Positions 44,719 to 53,203 of a stretch of DNA of 64,000 nucleotides are shown one piece after another. The DNA is taken from the NCBI RefSeq assembly GCF_028279465.1, contig NZ_JANQNS010000009.1, positions 42,986 through 106,985 on the forward strand. Reading direction: 5' to 3'. How positions within the stretch are numbered: the stretch's first letter is position 1; each line of letters opens with the position of its first letter. The DNA is from Parasphingopyxis sp. Lineage in GTDB: Bacteria > Pseudomonadota > Alphaproteobacteria > Sphingomonadales > Sphingomonadaceae. The translations under genes and the position numbers were made by a program. The notes beneath the pieces were generated by a model. The model saw only the letters and a program-made list of their open reading frames with translations. It ran no database searches and had not been told where the DNA came from.

Positions 44719-45726
44719 ATGAACACCATCGCCAATACGCAGCCCGACAGCCGCACCGAACCGATCATGGCCGAGCCCGATCTCATGGTGAACGTCCGCG
44801 AGGTGTTCGGCATCGATTCGGACATGGAAGTGCCCGCATTCAGCGAGGCCGATGAACGCGTGCCCGACCGCGATGAATCGTACGTTTTCGATCCCGATAC
44901 CACGCTCGCGATCGCGGCGGGCTTCTCACACAACCGACGCGTCATGATCCAGGGCTATCATGGCACGGGCAAGTCGACGCATATCGAACAGGTGGCCGCG
45001 CGCCTCAATTGGCCGTGCATCCGGATCAATCTCGATTCGCATATCAGCCGTATCGATCTGGTCGGCCGCGACGCCATCGTGCTGCGCGATGGTCAGCAGG
45101 TCACCGAGTTTCGCGAAGGCCTGCTCCCCTGGGCGCTGCAGACGCCGACCGCGCTCGTCTTCGACGAATATGATGCGGGTCGCCCCGACGTAATGTTCGT
45201 GATCCAGCGCGTGCTCGAAACCGACGGCAAGCTGACCCTGCTCGATCAGAACCGCGTGATCCGACCCAATCCCTGGTTCCGCCTGTTCGCCACGTCCAAT
45301 ACCGTGGGCCTCGGTGATACGACGGGCCTCTATCATGGCACGCAGCAGATCAACCAGGGCCAGATGGACCGCTGGAACATCGTGGTGACGCTCAACTATC
45401 TACCCGCCGCGACCGAGGCGAAGATCGTCCTCGCCAAGAATAGCGACATGGACACCGAGGAAGGCCGCAAGACCGTCGACGACATGGTCAAAGTTGCCGA
45501 GCTGACTCGCCAGGGTTTCATGGCCGGCGATATCTCAACCGTTATGAGTCCGCGTACGGTCATCACCTGGGCGCAGAATGCCGCAATCTTCGGCGATATC
45601 GGCTTCGCCTTCCGCCTGAGCTTCCTGAACAAGTGCGACGAGGCCGAACGTCCACTGGTTGCGGAGTACTACCAGCGCGTGTTCAATACGGACTTGCCGG
45701 AGAGCGTTGTAGGGAGTGCTGAGTGA
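44719..45726 (+). CDS. cobS: Cobaltochelatase subunit CobS (MoxR-type AAA+ ATPase)
   Basis: A 335-residue AAA+ ATPase with an N-terminal [14 protein letters not shown] leader, Walker [14 protein letters not shown], Walker [11 protein letters not shown], and sensor 1 [13 protein letters not shown]. CobS and CobT form the motor that drives cobalt insertion by CobN into hydrogenobyrinic acid a,c-diamide in the aerobic B12 pathway. CobN is not in the window. The ATG at 44719 follows GACAGGAC. The usual tight cobS-cobT pair is split here by a 200-base repeat element. Confidence 0.95.
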   Translation: MNTIANTQPDSRTEPIMAEPDLMVNVREVFGIDSDMEVPAFSEADERVPDRDESYVFDPDTTLAIAAGFSHNRRVMIQGYHGTGKSTHIEQVAARLNWPCIRINLDSHISRIDLVGRDAIVLRDGQQVTEFREGLLPWALQTPTALVFDEYDAGRPDVMFVIQRVLETDGKLTLLDQNRVIRPNPWFRLFATSNTVGLGDTTGLYHGTQQINQGQMDRWNIVVTLNYLPAATEAKIVLAKNSDMDTEEGRKTVDDMVKVAELTRQGFMAGDISTVMSPRTVITWAQNAAIFGDIGFAFRLSFLNKCDEAERPLVAEYYQRVFNTDLPESVVGSAE

Positions 45727-45728
45727 GG

Positions 45729-45926
45729 GTTAGCCCCAACTCCCCTTCTCCCTTGATGGGAGAAGGATATGGAGCCTTGGCGAGGAACGAGCCTAGGCGC
45801 AGTTGGATGAGGGTGAACGAGCCCTTGGCTCGTGCAGTCGTGCAGCGACTGCTTACCCCTCACCCAGCTCCGACTAGGCAGCAAGCTGCCAAGTCTGCAC
45901 ACCCCTCTCCCACAAGGGGAGAGGGA
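45729..45926. repeat. Inverted-repeat element between cobS and cobT
   Basis: A 200-base block with hairpins at both ends (CTTCTCCC-TTGAT-GGGAGAAG and CCTCTCCC-ACAA-GGGGAGAGG) and further small stems inside (ACGAGCC-CTT-GGCTCGT; GCAGTCG-TGC-AGCGACTGC). The TAGCCCC start and the terminal CCCTC hairpins resemble the element at 40076. It lies between two genes that normally form an operon and ends eight bases before the cobT start. Confidence 0.82.
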
Positions 45927-45933
45927 TAAGAAG

Positions 45934-47763
45934 ATGACCGACCCCAATCCCCTCGACGATCTAAAGGCCGCGTTGGCAGGCTGTGCGCGGGCGATGGCCG
46001 AGGATCCCGAGGTCGAACTCGCCTTTACCGCCGATTTGCCGATTTCCAACGGCAGGCATATCAAAGTTCCGATGCCCTCGCGCGCGCTGCCGCCCGACCA
46101 AGTCGCCGAGGCGCGCGGCTTCGCCGATGCCGCGGCGCTGATGCTCCGCTATCATGACGACGATGTACACGCCTCGGGGCGCCCCACGGAAGCCATCGCC
46201 CGCTCCGCATTCGACGCCGTCGAGAAAGCACGCGTCGAGGCGCTGGGTGCGCGGCGCTATGCCGGGGTGCGGGAGAATCTCGCCGAGGCGCTGGATCACC
46301 GGCTGAAATCCGATCCCATTTCCAAGGCGCGCAATCGCGACGAGGTGCCGCTCGCCTCGGCCATCGCCCTGATGGTGCGCGAGCGGCTGACCGGCCAGGC
46401 CGTGCCCGATCGCGCGCAGACGGGCGTCGATCTCGTGCGCGACTGGATCGAAGAGAAGGGCGGTGCCGATCTCGATGCGCTCGAAATGCTGCTCGACGAC
46501 CAGCGCGGCTTTGCCGAGCTGACGACACGCCTGCTCGAAGACCTTGAGCTGATCGACGGCGATATGCAGCCCGACGATGCGGACGAAGGCGGCGAGGAGG
46601 ATGAGGGCGAAGACGAGGATGAGGGCGATACGGACGAGTCCGACGAGGGCGATGCCGGCGCTGAATCCCAGGCCGATGCCCGCGCGGAACAGTCTGAAGA
46701 GGAGGGCGATGAGGGCGACGGCGAATCCATGGACGATGATTTCGGCGACATGGACGGCGATCCGATGGACGAGGGCGAGGAGGGCATGCTCCCCGTTCGC
46801 CCCAACCGCCCGTTCAGCGAACTGACGCCGGACTTCAACTATCGCGCCTATACGACCCAATATGACGAGATGATCGCGGCGACCGAGCTGTGCGACGATG
46901 AGGAGCTGACCCGGCTGCGCGCCTATCTCGATCAGCAGCTCGTCCATCTGCAGGGCGCGGTGACCAAGCTCGCCAACCGGCTGCAGCGGCGGCTTATGGC
47001 GCAGCAATTGCGGTCCTGGAATTTCGATCAGGAGGAAGGGCTGCTCGATGCGGCGCGGCTTTCGCGCGTCGTCGTCAACCCGGCCCATTCACTGTCCTAC
47101 AAGGTCGAGACCGACACCGAGTTTCGCGATACGGTGGTGACGCTGCTCATCGATAATTCGGGATCGATGCGCGGCCGACCGATCTCGATCGCGGCGATCT
47201 CGGCCGATATCATGGCGCGGACGCTCGAACGCGTCGGCGTGAAGACCGAAATTCTCGGCTTTACGACCCGCGCCTGGAAGGGCGGGCAGGCGCGCGAGCA
47301 ATGGCTGGCCGATGGCCGCCCCGCGCATCCCGGCCGGCTCAACGATTTGCGCCATATCATCTACAAGCAGGCCGACGAGCCTTGGCGGCGGGCGCGCAAG
47401 AGCCTCGGCCTGATGATGCGCGAGGGGCTGCTCAAGGAAAATATCGACGGCGAGGCGCTGCTATGGGCGCATAACCGCCTGATCGGCCGGCCCGAGGAAC
47501 GCCGCATTTTGATGGTGATTTCGGATGGCGCGCCGGTCGACGATTCCACGCTGTCGGTGAACAATGGCAGCTATCTGGAAAAACATCTGCGCCAGGTCAT
47601 CGCCTGGATCGAGAACCGCTCACCGGTCGAACTCGTCGCCATTGGCATCGGTCATGATGTAACGCGATACTATGAACGCGCCGTCACGATCATGGACGCC
47701 GAGCAGCTGGGCGGGACGATGGTCGAGCAGCTCGCCGGCCTTTTCGACGAAACGCCGAAATAA
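45934..47763 (+). CDS. cobT: Cobaltochelatase subunit CobT
   Basis: A 609-residue protein with an N-terminal helical region, a very acidic linker (about residues 205-290, mostly Asp, Glu and Gly) and a C-terminal von Willebrand A domain (from about 395) with the metal-ion-dependent motif [11 protein letters not shown]. It is the partner of CobS in cobalt insertion. The ATG at 45934 is chosen because upstream frame is inside the repeat; GAGGG from the repeat's end may serve as ribosome-binding site. A GC-rich hairpin follows at 47827. Confidence 0.95.
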   Translation: MTDPNPLDDLKAALAGCARAMAEDPEVELAFTADLPISNGRHIKVPMPSRALPPDQVAEARGFADAAALMLRYHDDDVHASGRPTEAIARSAFDAVEKARVEALGARRYAGVRENLAEALDHRLKSDPISKARNRDEVPLASAIALMVRERLTGQAVPDRAQTGVDLVRDWIEEKGGADLDALEMLLDDQRGFAELTTRLLEDLELIDGDMQPDDADEGGEEDEGEDEDEGDTDESDEGDAGAESQADARAEQSEEEGDEGDGESMDDDFGDMDGDPMDEGEEGMLPVRPNRPFSELTPDFNYRAYTTQYDEMIAATELCDDEELTRLRAYLDQQLVHLQGAVTKLANRLQRRLMAQQLRSWNFDQEEGLLDAARLSRVVVNPAHSLSYKVETDTEFRDTVVTLLIDNSGSMRGRPISIAAISADIMARTLERVGVKTEILGFTTRAWKGGQAREQWLADGRPAHPGRLNDLRHIIYKQADEPWRRARKSLGLMMREGLLKENIDGEALLWAHNRLIGRPEERRILMVISDGAPVDDSTLSVNNGSYLEKHLRQVIAWIENRSPVELVAIGIGHDVTRYYERAVTIMDAEQLGGTMVEQLAGLFDETPK

Positions 47764-47826
47764 GCCCCGCCACGCCTCTACTCTGTCAACTTATGGTGGT
47801 GGCGCTGCATAGCCCACAGAAGTTTC

Positions 47827-47858
47827 GGGGGCCGGTGCAGATACGCGCGCCGGCCCCC
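47827..47858. terminator. Hairpin between cobT and the glycine-zipper gene
   Basis: GGGGGCCGG and CCGGCCCCC form a strong stem with a 14-base loop in the convergent gap. There is no T-run on either side, so it may act as a transcript-end stabiliser or need Rho. Confidence 0.5.
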
Positions 47859-47908
47859 TCATCCTCGATACGCTACCCGAGGATTAGTCTCGATACTTTG
47901 GTTGCGAT

Positions 47909-48367
47909 CTAGCAGTCCCGGTCGATTGCCCGGCCCGCGATCGCGCCGGCCACACCGCCGATAACGGCGCCGGCCGTGCCGTCTCCGCGCCGGCCATAGC
48001 GGCCACGGCGATCGCCCCGGGCGATTTCGCGGCCGAGCAGCGCGCCGGCGATCCCGCCGATTATCGTTCCGCCCGTGCCATTGTCGCGGCAGCGGCCACG
48101 ATAATAGCGCCGGTCGCGATAATGACGGCCGCCATAATAGTCGCCGCGCCGGTAGCGCCGGCCCTCATAATAATCGCCGCGGCGATAGTCCCGACGGTCG
48201 TAGCGCCGATCATACCGCCGGTCGTAGCGGTCGTCGTAACGGCTCTCATAGTAGCGGCCGTCATGATAGCCGTCGTCATAATAGCGGTCGCCCGCATGGG
48301 CGGCCGCGGGCACCAGCATCGCGCCAAAGGCTGCGGTTGCGGCAAGGACAGTTTTCTTCAAGGCCAT
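47909..48367 (-). CDS. Glycine-zipper outer-membrane-associated protein with Tyr/Arg repeats
   Basis: A 152-residue exported protein. It has a signal peptide (ALKKTVLAATAAFGAMLVPAAAHA split at the core), then a 70-residue tract of Tyr, Arg, Asp and Gly in short repeats (YDDRYDRRYDRRYDRR), then two glycine-zipper helices (GGTIIGGIAGALLGREIA and AGAVIGGVAGAIAGRAI). The latter are of the 2TM-zipper type thought to insert in the outer membrane. The start at 48367 follows CTGGAGATA. Function is unknown; the polycationic aromatic tract is unusual and may bind polysaccharide, LPS or nucleic acid. Confidence 0.82.
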   Translation of the reverse strand: MALKKTVLAATAAFGAMLVPAAAHAGDRYYDDGYHDGRYYESRYDDRYDRRYDRRYDRRDYRRGDYYEGRRYRRGDYYGGRHYRDRRYYRGRCRDNGTGGTIIGGIAGALLGREIARGDRRGRYGRRGDGTAGAVIGGVAGAIAGRAIDRDC

Positions 48368-48543
48368 TGCGATATCTCCAGGCGTGGTCCGTTCGGCGTG
48401 GCGGTTTTGCATCCCTGCATCGTCCGTCGACACCGGGCCTTATGGAGATGGTTAGCGGAACCTTTGCTGAACGGCGCTGTTGTCCCGCGTTCAGCTTGCG
48501 CTTTCGGCTGTGCGGGGCGGCGGCGCGGTGATAAGAGGCCGGC

Positions 48544-49539
48544 ATGATCCGCCGCATCGCCGCTGCACTCGCCATTCTCGTCATCGCGGGCTCTACGCTC
48601 GTGATGACGCAAGGGCGGGGAGAGCCATCCGTCGGGCCATTCGCGATCCATGCCGAGCCGGTGCCGCTGCGGTCCGGCGATCCCGACAATCGCGATATCG
48701 GCAGCTTGCGCTATCTGGGCGGCTGGGTGCTGACCAGCGACGATCCCGATTTTGGCGGTATCTCGGCCATGGCGCGGGACGGCGATGGTTTCGTCGCGAT
48801 AGGCGATGCCGGCGGCGTGTTCCGCTTCGCGCTGGATGCGGACGGCGCCGTAACGCGCGCCGATATAGCGGAATTGCCGGCGGGGCCGATCCCGGAAGGC
48901 GGCGGCGACGTGCAGAAGCGCGACCGGGATGCCGAGGCCATGGCCTTCGATCCGGAAACCGGCCGCTACTGGGTCGCGTTCGAACGCGCAAACGGGTTCT
49001 GGCGGTTCGACAGCGATTTCGCCGAATCCGATGCCGACAACGCGCCCGAGGCGATGGCGGACTGGCCGAACAATGGCGGGCCCGAAGCGATGATTCGCTT
49101 GGACGACGGGCGGTTTCTCGTTTTTTCGGAAGAAGGCAATGGCCCGGGCACATCTCGCGAAGTGTTTTTGTTTGCCGGCGACCCAAGCGTCGCGGGCGAT
49201 CCGCCGGTCCGGCTCGGGTACCGGCCGCCGGATGAGTATAGAATTACCGATGCCGCCCAATTGCCGGATGGCCGCCTGCTCGTTCTCAATCGGTTCTTCA
49301 GTGTGCTCGAAGGCGTGTCGATCATCGTCTCGCTTGTCGAAGTTGGCGACCTGCGGGAAGGCACCATTCTCACTGGCACGCAGATCGCGCGGCTCGATCC
49401 GCCAATGACGATCGATAATATGGAGGCGCTTCTCGTCGAGGAGCGCGATGGCCAGACTATTATCTGGATGGCGTCCGACGACAATTTCAATCCATTGCAG
49501 CGAACATTGCTGCTGCAATTCGCCTTGCGTGACGATTGA
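48544..49539 (+). CDS. Esterase-like activity of phytase (PF13449-type) exported protein
   Basis: A 331-residue protein with an N-terminal hydrophobic signal or anchor (AALAILVIAGSTLVM) and a six-bladed propeller-like region marked by LGGWVLTSDDPDFGGISAM, GDAGGVFRFALD, RDAEAMAFDPETGRYWVAFE and NGGPEAMIRLDDGRFLVFSE (all in the typical order of the phytase-like esterase family). It is probably periplasmic and acts on phosphoesters or other esters, which is inference. A terminator hairpin follows directly at 49541. Confidence 0.87.
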   Translation: MIRRIAAALAILVIAGSTLVMTQGRGEPSVGPFAIHAEPVPLRSGDPDNRDIGSLRYLGGWVLTSDDPDFGGISAMARDGDGFVAIGDAGGVFRFALDADGAVTRADIAELPAGPIPEGGGDVQKRDRDAEAMAFDPETGRYWVAFERANGFWRFDSDFAESDADNAPEAMADWPNNGGPEAMIRLDDGRFLVFSEEGNGPGTSREVFLFAGDPSVAGDPPVRLGYRPPDEYRITDAAQLPDGRLLVLNRFFSVLEGVSIIVSLVEVGDLREGTILTGTQIARLDPPMTIDNMEALLVEERDGQTIIWMASDDNFNPLQRTLLLQFALRDD

Positions 49540-49540
49540 G

Positions 49541-49567
49541 CCTCCGCCGGGTGGCGGAGGCGTATTT
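49541..49567 (+). terminator. Terminator after the phytase-like gene
   Basis: CCTCCGCC-GGGT-GGCGGAGG forms an 8-bp stem immediately after the stop codon and is followed by CGTATTTT. Confidence 0.75.
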
Positions 49568-49583
49568 TGGTGCTCTGGTAAAC

Positions 49584-49655
49584 TGGTGGGCAGGGCAGGA
49601 GTTCCACCTGCATCTAACCGTAATCTGCGGCTCGCTCTGGTTGAGCTACCCGCCC
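49584..49655 (-). other. tRNA-like cloverleaf element with encoded CCA, degenerate loops
   Basis: Read on the minus strand, 72 bases form all four tRNA stems: acceptor GGGCGGG/CCTGCCC (one G-U), D stem GCTC/GAGC with a five-base loop, anticodon stem AGCCG/CGGTT (one G-U) with loop CAGATTA, and T stem GCAGG/CCTGC with loop TGGAACT. Discriminator A and CCA follow. The loops lack G18-G19, U33 and the TTC of the T loop, so normal aminoacylation and decoding are doubtful. It may be a degenerate tRNA, a tRNA-derived mobile repeat, or a palindromic repeat that looks like one. Confidence 0.6.
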
Positions 49656-49717
49656 GAGCCCATAGATTTCTTCTATTCGTGAGATATATCAATACTATTA
49701 TCGCGGTCTGAAAACGC

Positions 49718-49734
49718 TGTCCCGGACCGGGACA
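49718..49734. promoter_or_regulatory. Perfect 8-bp inverted repeat around one base (TGTCCCGG-A-CCGGGACA)
   Basis: The tight symmetry with a single central base looks more like a binding site for a dimeric DNA-binding protein than an RNA hairpin. No adjacent regulator gene explains it. Confidence 0.45.
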
Positions 49735-49787
49735 ACCGGCGCATTTCGGCCGGTATCGGATTCCGGATATAAAACCGACGCTTAACG

Positions 49788-49822
49788 CAAAAAGCGGCGA
49801 CAGCCGCCAAGGCTGCGCCGCT
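49788..49822 (-). terminator. Leftward terminator of rpmB
   Basis: AGCGGCG/CGCCGCT with an inner AGCC/GGCT stem lies 62 bases beyond the rpmB stop. It is followed on the minus strand by TTTTT. Confidence 0.8.
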
Positions 49823-49883
49823 ATATTGCCGCTATCTTTTCGCTATGCCGAATCGGCAAAGGCGGTCCGCGCGAGTCGGCGCG

Positions 49884-50168
49884 TTATGCCGCCTGCTTGC
49901 TCGCGATCTGGCGCTTCACCTTGCGGGCGTTTGCGCTGAGCTTGTCGTCCGATGTCTTGAGCAGCCAATTGTCGAGGCCGCCAACATGTTCGACCGAGCG
50001 CAGACCGCTCGTCGAAACGCGGAATTTGAAGCTCCGCTCGAGTGTCTCGGACATCAGCGTGACATTCTGCAGGTTGGGCAGAAATGTCTTCTTGGTTCTG
50101 TTGTTCGCGTGGGACACATTCATTCCCACCAGCCGACCTTTGCCGGTCAGTTCGCAAATACGCGACAT
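49884..50168 (-). CDS. rpmB: 50S ribosomal protein L28
   Basis: A 94-residue protein beginning [20 protein letters not shown], followed by [18 protein letters not shown] and [20 protein letters not shown], which is the complete alphaproteobacterial L28. It is part of the large subunit near the E site. It stands alone on the minus strand with its own terminator; tadA starts divergently 138 bases away. Confidence 0.97.
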   Translation of the reverse strand: MSRICELTGKGRLVGMNVSHANNRTKKTFLPNLQNVTLMSETLERSFKFRVSTSGLRSVEHVGGLDNWLLKTSDDKLSANARKVKRQIASKQAA

Positions 50169-50306
50169 AGTCTCAATCCTGAAATCTCGGGGTTTCCCGG
50201 AAAGCGGCGCAGATAGCGTTACGAAGCGCTTTCGTCAACCGGTCCGGCGGCGCGTCTGCGGCATATGTAGTTGGTCAAGCGCGCCCCGAGGGGATAGGGG
50301 AAGATC

Positions 50307-50762
50307 ATGGCTTTTCCGCTTCCCGAACCCATGCGCAGGGCGCTTGCGCTCGCCGAACAGGCAGCCGCGGCATCAGAAGTGCCGGTCGGCGCCGTGATCA
50401 TGCATGGCGACGAGATTCTGGCGGAAGCCGCCAACACCATGCGAGCGAGCGGCGATCCGACGGATCATGCCGAGATGCGGGTTATCAAGGCAGCGCTTAC
50501 CCGGCGCGGCACGGGCCGCCTCGACGGCTGCGATCTATGGGTGACACTGGAACCCTGCGCCATGTGCGCCGGGGCCATCGCCCATGCACGCATCGACCGG
50601 CTCTATTATGCCGCACCCGACCCGAAGGGCGGGGCCGTCGAGCATGGACCACGCTTTTTCGGCCAATCGACCTGTCATCACCGGCCGGAGGTTTTCTCGG
50701 GGATAGGCGAAGACAGGGCGGCTGCACTATTGACCAACTTTTTTCGATCGAAGCGCGCGTAA
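50307..50762 (+). CDS. tadA: tRNA-adenosine deaminase TadA
   Basis: A 151-residue cytidine-deaminase-fold enzyme with zinc ligands His54 and the proton-shuttling Glu56 (DHAEMRVI) and Cys84/Cys87 (EPCAMCAGAI). The later GAVEHGPRFFGQSTCHHRPEV resembles TadA with the DPKxGA-type segment. It converts A34 to inosine in tRNA-Arg(ACG). The ATG at 50307 is the family start. A terminator follows directly. Confidence 0.93.
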   Translation: MAFPLPEPMRRALALAEQAAAASEVPVGAVIMHGDEILAEAANTMRASGDPTDHAEMRVIKAALTRRGTGRLDGCDLWVTLEPCAMCAGAIAHARIDRLYYAAPDPKGGAVEHGPRFFGQSTCHHRPEVFSGIGEDRAAALLTNFFRSKRA

Positions 50763-50769
50763 AGGAAAG

Positions 50770-50806
50770 GCGGCCGGCGTGTGCCGACCGCCTCCTTCTT
50801 TTTCCG
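50770..50806 (+). terminator. Terminator between tadA and the OmpA-family gene
   Basis: GGCGGCCGGC-GTGT-GCCGACCGCC (one mismatch, 10-base arms) is followed by TCCTTCTTTTT on the plus strand in the convergent gap. Confidence 0.82.
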
Positions 50807-50815
50807 GCTTTCGCC

Positions 50816-51511
50816 TTAATCGCCTACCGCGTTCACATCCTGTTGGGTGATCGGCACGATGCGGATCTCCACGCGGCGGTTCTGTTGTTTGCCGGCGGCC
50901 GTCGCATTGCTGGCGATCGGTTGGCTTTCGCCAAAGCCTTCGGTGGCGATGCGCGCGCGGTTGACGCCGCGGCCGGTCAGATAGTTGGCGACGGATTCGG
51001 CACGCCGGTTCGATAGGCCGAGATTATAGGCGTCGGACCCGTCCGAATCAGTGTGTCCGTAAATATCGATATAGGTTTCCGGATAACTGGCGAGCGTTTG
51101 CGATATCTCGTCCAGCGTCGCGCGGAATTGCGGGCGGATCTGGCTCGAATTGACATCGAATTCCGCGACCGATCCCGGCATCTGCAGATAGAGATTGTCG
51201 CCTTCGCGGATAATATTGGTGCCGGTGCCCGCCGTCGCTGCTTCAAGCTCGCGTTGCTGCCGGTCCATATAGGTGCCGACCGCGATGCCCGCGACCGCGC
51301 CGAGCCCGGCGCCCACGATCCGTTCGGTCCGGTCGCGCCGTCCGCCGACCAGATCGCCGATCAGATATCCGCCGACCGCACCAGCAACGCCGCCGATCGC
51401 GGCGCGCGAAATGCGCTGCTCGCCGGTCTGCGGATTGGTCGTGCAGGCCGCCGTCGCGCCCATTAGCGCGATCGCCGCCGTACCCGTCAAAAGCCCCTTG
51501 GAAATTCTCAT
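50816..51511 (-). CDS. OmpA-family lipoprotein with glycine zipper
   Basis: A 231-residue exported protein. Its signal peptide has a lipobox-like ending (MGATAACTTNP, cysteine at about 23), then two glycine-zipper helices (AAIGGVAGAVGGYLIGDLVGG and GAGLGAVAGIAVGTYM), a coil, and a C-terminal OmpA peptidoglycan-binding domain (YIDIYGHTDSDGS, NLGLSNRRAESVANYL, GFGESQPIASN, NRRVEIRIV). It would link the outer membrane to peptidoglycan. The ATG at 51511 follows AGGAGGA. Confidence 0.92.
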   Translation of the reverse strand: MRISKGLLTGTAAIALMGATAACTTNPQTGEQRISRAAIGGVAGAVGGYLIGDLVGGRRDRTERIVGAGLGAVAGIAVGTYMDRQQRELEAATAGTGTNIIREGDNLYLQMPGSVAEFDVNSSQIRPQFRATLDEISQTLASYPETYIDIYGHTDSDGSDAYNLGLSNRRAESVANYLTGRGVNRARIATEGFGESQPIASNATAAGKQQNRRVEIRIVPITQQDVNAVGD

Positions 51512-51650
51512 TGTCGTCCTCCTTCTTGCGCATCCATTATGATCAACAACCCCGCAATATCGCGCTTGTTCCCTGTCCATGGTGAACAGAAGCTGATCAT
51601 ATGCTTGTCCCGCCTGCCAAAAGCGGGCTAATGGCGGAAGCGGTCCCATC

Positions 51651-52967
51651 ATGCCACCCGACCTATCTCCCTTTCCCTGGTTCGATCTATGCATCATCCT
51701 CGCGCTGGTGTTCCTGAATGGCATCTTCGCCATGTCCGAACTGGCGATTGTCTCCTCGCGCCGGGCGCGGCTGCAGGCATTGGCGAAGGACGGGCGGTCC
51801 GGCGCGCAGACGGCGCTCGATCTGGCGGCCGAGCCGGGCCGTTTTCTATCGACTGTGCAGATCGGTATCACGCTGATCGGCATTCTCGCCGGCGCTTATT
51901 CTGGTGCGAGCCTGGGCGGACCGGTGGGCGAAAGGCTGGAGTTAATCGGGGTCGAGCCGCCTCTGGCCCAGACACTGGGTTTCGCGGTCGTGATCATGCT
52001 GACCACCTATGCGTCGCTGGTGATCGGCGAGCTCGTGCCGAAACAGTTGGCGCTGCGCAATCCGGAGCGGATCGCGGTCGTCATCGCCGTCCCGATGCGC
52101 TGGCTCGCGACGCTGACCGCGCCGCTCGTCTGGCTGCTCGACGGGACCAGCGCGCTGATCTTCCGCTTGCTGCGGATGACGCGCGAATCGCGCCAACGGG
52201 TGACGGCCGAAGAGCTACATATGCTGGTTGCCGAAGCGACCAAATCGGGCGTGATCGAGGAAAGCGAACGGGCGATCATCTCGGGCGTGGTTCGGCTCGC
52301 CGACCGGCCCGTGCGCGAAGTGATGACGCCGCGCACCGAGGTCGACTGGATCGAGGCATCCTCCAGCCCCAACGAAATCCGCGAGGCGTTGCTCGCCACA
52401 CCGCATACCCGTTTGCCCGTCGCCGAAGGGTCGATCGACGAGATTATCGGCGTTGTGCAGGCGCGCGATATCGTTTCGGCGCTGTTCGAGGGCCGGTCGC
52501 TGGACCTGCGCGCGCTGATGCGGCAGGCGCCGATCATTCCCGATCAAGTGGATGCCATGGACGCGCTCGAGGCGTTGCGCGAATCCGACGTGCCGATGGC
52601 GCTCGTTCATGACGAATATGGCCATTTCGAGGGCATCATGACGCCGCTCGACCTGCTGATCGCGATCACCGGTGAATTCGTGTCCGATCAGGAGGTCGGC
52701 ACCGATCCGGCCTTTGTCGAACGCGCGGACGGCAGCTGGCTGTTCTCCGGCTCGCTTTCGGCGGACAATATGGCAGAGAAGCTCGGTTTCGATCTGCCCG
52801 AGGACCGCGACTATGCGACGGTTGCCGGTTTCGCGCTGTCCGTCCTGAAGCGGCTGCCGAAAACCGGCGAGATATTCGAAACCGATGGCTGGCGTTTCGA
52901 AGTCGTCGACATGGATGGGCGCAAGATCGACAAGCTTCTCGCCGAGGAAAGCGGCGGCGACAGTTGA
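51651..52967 (+). CDS. CorC/HlyC-type membrane protein (DUF21-CBS-CBS-transporter-associated)
   Basis: A 438-residue protein with an N-terminal DUF21 region of four helices (about 1-190, including SELAIVSSRRARLQALAKDG), a CBS pair (VREVMTPRTEVDWIEA; ALVHDEYGHFEGIMTPLDLL) and a C-terminal CorC_HlyC domain (DGSWLFSGSLSADNM). Proteins of this family are implicated in magnesium or cobalt efflux or in hemolysin-like traits; the Mg2+ role is best supported. The ATG at 51651 has no strong ribosome-binding site. It stands alone. Confidence 0.9.
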   Translation: MPPDLSPFPWFDLCIILALVFLNGIFAMSELAIVSSRRARLQALAKDGRSGAQTALDLAAEPGRFLSTVQIGITLIGILAGAYSGASLGGPVGERLELIGVEPPLAQTLGFAVVIMLTTYASLVIGELVPKQLALRNPERIAVVIAVPMRWLATLTAPLVWLLDGTSALIFRLLRMTRESRQRVTAEELHMLVAEATKSGVIEESERAIISGVVRLADRPVREVMTPRTEVDWIEASSSPNEIREALLATPHTRLPVAEGSIDEIIGVVQARDIVSALFEGRSLDLRALMRQAPIIPDQVDAMDALEALRESDVPMALVHDEYGHFEGIMTPLDLLIAITGEFVSDQEVGTDPAFVERADGSWLFSGSLSADNMAEKLGFDLPEDRDYATVAGFALSVLKRLPKTGEIFETDGWRFEVVDMDGRKIDKLLAEESGGDS

Positions 52968-52981
52968 AACCGGGCCCCTGA

Positions 52982-53001
52982 TGTATTATATTGGTAATAC
53001 A
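52982..53001. promoter_or_regulatory. Perfect 7-bp dyad TGTATTA-N6-TAATACA
   Basis: The dyad falls in the 51-base gap between the CorC-like gene and a small membrane-peptide gene, ending 17 bases before the GTG start. It is AT-rich in otherwise GC-rich DNA and has no T-run, so a regulator-binding site is more likely than a terminator. Confidence 0.45.
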
Positions 53002-53018
53002 CTAGGTGGAGAATACAC

Positions 53019-53180
53019 GTGTTGCGGATCATTCTGTCCATCGTCGCAGCGATCATATTGATCATCGTTGCCGTTGCCGTCGTCCGGTCGATCCTGTCGA
53101 TGGTCCTGTACGGCTTTGCGCTATTACTGATCGGCTATGTCGTCTGGTATTTCCTGAGCGGGTCGAAACGCGCGAACTAG
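53019..53180 (+). CDS. Small two-helix membrane protein
   Basis: A 53-residue peptide starting GTG at 53019 after AGGTGGAG (8-base spacing), with a TTG at 53022 as alternative. It has a hydrophobic helix of about 19 residues (ILSIVAAIILIIVAVAVV), a turn (RSILSM) and a second helix (LYGFALLLIGYVVWYFL), ending in the basic tail SGSKRAN. No family is recognised. The base composition and the good ribosome-binding site support translation. It is too short for normal prediction. The stop is 23 bases from the convergent rpoN end. Confidence 0.6.
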   Translation: MLRIILSIVAAIILIIVAVAVVRSILSMVLYGFALLLIGYVVWYFLSGSKRAN

Positions 53181-53203
53181 CCCGTCTAGCGAGAGGCAAC
53201 CTC

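Larger units (their letters stand above)
49568..49883. other. Structured intergenic region before rpmB
   Basis: These 316 bases hold no convincing protein gene. They contain a cloverleaf-shaped element (49584-49655), a 17-base near-perfect palindrome (49718-49734) and the rpmB terminator (49788-49822), each described separately. The part at 49656-49717 is AT-richer than the surroundings and shows nothing recognisable. Confidence 0.6.

Noticed and set aside
46296..47088. Leftward frames across cobT, one of them Ser-rich, another Ile/Leu/Ala-rich
   Set aside because: They arise from the acidic Asp/Glu/Gly repeat codons of CobT read on the other strand.
49584..49655. Calling the cloverleaf a functional tRNA-Ile(GAU)
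   Set aside because: The bases that would form the anticodon are GAT, but U33, G18-G19 and the T-loop TTC are absent, so a working tRNA is not supported.
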